A DNA stretch of 6,999 nt from contig CAYOLL010000256.1 in NCBI GenBank assembly GCA_964404765.1, positions 1 through 6,999 on the forward strand, written 5' to 3'. Position numbers and translations under genes: made by a program. Below are positions 5,008 to 6,999 of the stretch, in pieces; positions within the stretch are counted from its first letter, which is position 1; every line of letters starts with the position of its first letter. The stretch comes from CAYOLL01 sp964404765 [NCBI: uncultured Gemmatimonadota bacterium] (GTDB taxonomy: Bacteria; 4572-55). The notes beneath the pieces are model-generated. The model had not been told where the DNA came from. It ran no database searches and worked only from the letters and a program-made list of their open reading frames with translations.

Positions 5008-5013
5008 TATAAT
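5008..5013 (+). promoter_or_regulatory. Perfect -10 hexamer, candidate proximal promoter of the receiver gene
   Basis: TATAAT occurs in the context TTTTTGTATAATTTC. No good -35 is found at 16-18 bp, so an activator would be needed if it is used. Transcripts would start near 5020, about 23 bp before the 84-bp element, which again would be at the head of the mRNA. An AT/pyrimidine-rich stretch precedes it. Confidence 0.35.
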
Positions 5014-5042
5014 TTCTGTGGCGTACGTTCAATAATTCAGCG

Positions 5043-5126
5043 CAACCTTGCGAAGGCTCACGCGGTAATGTCTTGAAAACCTTGAAAGTTCGAATCTCCG
5101 CCGCACATATAACCTTTGCAAGGTCA
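5043..5126 (+). repeat. 84-bp inverted-repeat element, copy 2
   Basis: The left end AACCTTGCGAAGGCT (5044-5058) and right end AACCTTTGCAAGGTC (5111-5125) are degenerate forms of the copy 1 ends at 828-842 and 895-909 and still pair at 12 of 15 positions. The interior is again 52 bp, starts CACGC, has AACCTTGAAA at interior positions 20-29 and ends in TAT, exactly as in copy 1, though much of the rest differs. It ends 31 bp before the start codon at 5158. Conservation of ends, centre and spacing but not of filler suggests that these parts matter for function or mobility. Confidence 0.82.
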
Positions 5127-5157
5127 GACACATACGGCTGTCAACCCGGAGGCGAAC

Positions 5158-6474
5158 ATGCCCGATTACGAACCCATCACCGTCCTGATTGTGGACGAGG
5201 AAAATTGCCAGGATATTGCCGATCAACTGCGCGTGGCCGGGGCGGTCACCTGCTTTGAGGCGCGCTCGGCCGTGCACGCCTTTAGCCTGGCCCAAAAGCA
5301 CGGCCGCTTTGACGTGGTCGTCATGGACATGAAACTGCCCCTGTCCAACACCGACCCGGCCTACGGCGAATCGGACGAGCTGCGCAATCAGTTCAAGGAA
5401 TTTTCCGGCATCTACAACGAAGGAAGTTTGTACGATCCCAACGGCTATCCCATCGGCGGCTGGTGGTGCGCCGCCTTTTTGCTGGAAAAGCTGAACGCGG
5501 TTGACCGGGAAAACATTATCTACGCTACCAGTCACACCAAGCGCGAGCATTTTGAGCCCTTCAAAAAGACGGACAAGCTGGGTCTGTTCATCCGCCAGCG
5601 CGAAACCATTCTGGAAGACAGCAAGACCTTTATCGAACGCCTGGCCAATCGCCGCTTTCTGGACTGGATCCAGGACATGGTGGAGAGCGAGGCCCTGGAC
5701 CGCGAGTTTATCCGCCGCTTTGAGGATGCCCTGCGCCAGCGCAATTGGGACATGCTGACCAACTTGTTCAATCTCAAGCGCTACTTTCCCTATTCCAACG
5801 CCCACAATACCTTTGCCGATGTGGAGACCATCGCCGATCATATCCGGCAATTGCTGGCCATTCCGGACAGCATTTCGGCCACGTTGTTGCCGCGGTTGCT
5901 GCCAGTTTATGGACATCAGGGGCAGCGCGAAAAAGCCTGGGAAGCGGCCTCGGCCATGCTGATAGATATTATGGACGAAAACGTGATCCTGCACAGCGAT
6001 GACGAGCCGGACGAGCGCGACGAATACATTGACCGCGTGCGCGAGGAGACGCCGGATCGCTTGCAGCAAAAAAACCTGCTGACCTTTGTGGCCGCGCGCC
6101 TAGGCGGCCGCGAAGCCGCGCTGAAAGAATGCGTGGAGCGGCTGATCCTGATCGCCCTCTTTGCCGACCGCGGCGACATCACCAAACTGGGCCGCCTGTC
6201 TCTCGACGACAAGGCCGTGTATGACCTGGACATCAAGCTGGGCTTTGCCAAATTTGACAAGCTGGATACGAAGACGGAAAAGATGATCTATAGCGTCGGT
6301 CATTTCCGCAAGGTCATGTCCACCCTGTGCCTGACCGCGGACGGCCAGCGCACGCCGTTGGTGGAGGCGCACTTTCTGCCCGAAGAAAAAGAATGGCTGC
6401 TGAATGTTTACAAGAAACAGTGGATTCGGAAGAAAGATGTTAAGAAGGATGATCAAAAGCTGTTTCAGATGTGA
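5158..6474 (+). CDS. Response-regulator-like protein with atypical receiver domain and unknown helical output domain
   Basis: This 438-residue protein starts at ATG 5158, chosen over an in-frame upstream ATG (5116) because GGAGG (5148-5152) is 5 bp away and the truncated paralogue shares this start. Residues 7-17 (ITVLIVDEENC) give the first receiver strand and acidic site. FDVVVMDMKLP puts the likely phosphoacceptor at Asp57. ENIIYATSHT supplies the strand with the switch Thr/Ser. Between Asp57 and the next helix (YPIGGWWCAAFLLEKL) lies an unusually long loop of about 40 residues, and the usual conserved Lys near the end seems to be replaced in LGLFIRQRE. Residues about 165-438 are largely helical and highly charged, ending in a basic tail (KKQWIRKKDVKKDDQK); I see no standard HTH, GGDEF or other output domain. 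It probably senses a kinase signal, perhaps from a relative of the broken kinase at the left edge. The gene has its own promoters and a strong terminator, so it is monocistronic. Confidence 0.82.
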   Translation: MPDYEPITVLIVDEENCQDIADQLRVAGAVTCFEARSAVHAFSLAQKHGRFDVVVMDMKLPLSNTDPAYGESDELRNQFKEFSGIYNEGSLYDPNGYPIGGWWCAAFLLEKLNAVDRENIIYATSHTKREHFEPFKKTDKLGLFIRQRETILEDSKTFIERLANRRFLDWIQDMVESEALDREFIRRFEDALRQRNWDMLTNLFNLKRYFPYSNAHNTFADVETIADHIRQLLAIPDSISATLLPRLLPVYGHQGQREKAWEAASAMLIDIMDENVILHSDDEPDERDEYIDRVREETPDRLQQKNLLTFVAARLGGREAALKECVERLILIALFADRGDITKLGRLSLDDKAVYDLDIKLGFAKFDKLDTKTEKMIYSVGHFRKVMSTLCLTADGQRTPLVEAHFLPEEKEWLLNVYKKQWIRKKDVKKDDQKLFQM

Positions 6475-6501
6475 CTGGGTTTGGGCGGGAAGGGAAATCG
6501 C

Positions 6502-6541
6502 AAGTGACTAAAGTTTAGAGTGTCTAAAGTGACTAAAGTTT
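6502..6541 (+). repeat. Two direct copies of AAGTGACTAAAGTTT
   Basis: Identical 15-mers lie at 6502-6516 and 6527-6541, separated by AGAGTGTCTA, which is itself a variant of the same unit. The tract sits between the receiver gene's stop and its terminator. It looks like a short degenerate tandem array of a 'GTGACTAAAGT' unit. Confidence 0.85.
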
Positions 6542-6546
6542 GAGGT

Positions 6547-6599
6547 AAGCCGTTTTATCTTGTTTTGCATAAGCAAGATGGAGCGGCTTTTGTTTTTTT
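6547..6599 (+). terminator. Rho-independent terminator of the receiver-protein gene
   Basis: AAGCCGTTTTATCTTG (6547-6562) pairs with CAAGATGGAGCGGCTT (6574-6589) along 16 positions, using three G-U pairs. The loop is 11 bases and is followed by a T-rich run TTTTGTTTTTTT to 6599. It lies about 70 bp after the stop codon and has a typical intrinsic terminator shape. Confidence 0.88.
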
Positions 6600-6600
6600 G

Positions 6601-6673
6601 GTAGAACGGGCATCATGCCTGTTGACAGACCGTATTTGCAGTTCGGTTACGGCGGAAAAACATTCCGCTCTAC
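6601..6673. repeat. 73-bp inverted-repeat element with nested hairpins
   Basis: The outer ends GTAGAACGG (6601-6609) and CCGCTCTAC (6665-6673) pair at 8 of 9 positions. Nested inside are GGCATCATGCC (6609-6619), nearly perfectly palindromic, and GCGGAA/TTCCGC (6652-6657 with 6663-6668). It begins directly after the terminator U-run. It has the shape of a small dispersed intergenic repeat (REP- or MITE-like), but only one copy is in the window. Confidence 0.5.
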
Positions 6674-6999
6674 ATTTTCACCCGGTAATACTCAGTCCCA
6701 TTCATCAAGCCCCTGCTCTACCCGCTTGCCGATAAGTTTGTATCTTTCCCTCGTAAGCCTTAAAAAAATCTTCAATCTGCGGCCGGTTATCAAGCAACAA
6801 GCGTCGCGCCGGAATTTCCCGGTTCAGATTCCAATTGAAGATTGAAAATTTTATCAGCCTTGAACGCTGCGATAATGCGAAAGGGGGATTCACCATGCTT
6901 ATCACATTCTTGAGAGTCTGCGGCGTGGAAACGGATCAAATCCGCAAATTCAGACCTCCTGATCCGCGTGAATCTGGAGTGAGACCATTTTTGAATATC
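6674..6999. other. Right-end stretch with no convincing gene
   Basis: Neither strand carries a gene I can support. A minus-strand frame (6905 to 6705) ends with LNREIPARRLLLDNRPQIEDFFKAYEGKI, which has protein-like composition and might be the tail of a decayed gene. Its upstream part overlaps AT-rich, noncoding-looking sequence, has no good start signal, and I do not recognise it. The last 90 bp contain ATCAAATCCGC and GATCCGCGTGAATC, similar to degenerate intergenic repeat sequence. A truncated gene entering from the right edge cannot be excluded. Confidence 0.3.

Noticed and set aside
4852-5076. 74-codon plus-strand frame in the regulatory region
   Set aside because: It begins inside the promoter, has no ribosome binding site, ends inside the 84-bp repeat, and its composition does not look protein-like.
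5029-6069. 346-codon open frame on the minus strand
   Set aside because: It is an exact antisense shadow of the receiver gene, with Val/Leu/Gly-rich composition typical of complementary reading of a GC-rich gene, and has no start signal.

Overview
The window looks like an accessory, heavily rearranged stretch of a bacterial chromosome. The mix of short dispersed inverted repeats, toxin-antitoxin modules, a decayed IS and atypical two-component proteins resembles what is seen in Chloroflexota (Anaerolineae-type) genomes. The 'CCTGAGCG..GTCGAAGG' repeat and the 'AAGTGACTAAAGTTT' repeats add to that impression. This assignment is an inference from style only; there is no rRNA, tRNA or marker gene to confirm it.

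Layout, left to right. (1) 1-753: the 3' part of a histidine-kinase-like gene, open at the window edge. It keeps the ATPase N-box but loses the next ATP-binding segment at a deletion/frameshift, and its C-terminal end lies in another frame. (2) 827-910: an 84-bp element bounded by 15-bp perfect inverted repeats. Its sister copy is at 5043-5126. (3) 953-1611: an intact VapBC-type toxin-antitoxin pair (ribbon-helix-helix-like antitoxin plus PIN RNase) overlapping by ATGA. (4) 1730-2218: a second toxin-antitoxin-like pair, a 50-residue protein overlapping a zeta-toxin/COG4185-like kinase by ATGA. The kinase gene is broken twice: by a 25-bp repeat inserted in its P-loop and by loss of its 3' half at an IS end. 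(5) 2219-3668: a 1450-bp insertion sequence with perfect 14-bp terminal inverted repeats. Its minus-strand transposase is decayed (start frameshift plus internal deletion). (6) 3689-4045: an AT-rich 92-codon ORF of unknown function, followed by a 21-codon stub that is a truncated duplicate of the start of the response-regulator gene further right. (7) 4083-4848, minus strand: a RelE-family toxin preceded by an overlapping 153-residue protein that does not look like a known antitoxin. (8) 4849-5157: a regulatory region with a good sigma70-type promoter, a second perfect -10 hexamer, and the second copy of the 84-bp element. (9) 5158-6474: an intact 438-residue protein with an N-terminal receiver domain and an unrecognised helical C-terminal half. 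(10) 6475-6999: direct repeats, a strong intrinsic terminator, a 73-bp inverted-repeat element and otherwise no convincing gene.

How it fits together: the kinase remnant, the 92-codon ORF, the response-regulator stub and the intact response regulator could be scattered parts of one or two signalling operons into which toxin-antitoxin cassettes and the IS were inserted. The intact functional units are probably VapBC, the RelE pair and the receiver protein. The least explained signal is the pair of 84-bp elements. Both lie just upstream of a start codon, in the same orientation, with identical internal spacing. No CRISPR array, tRNA or rRNA was seen.
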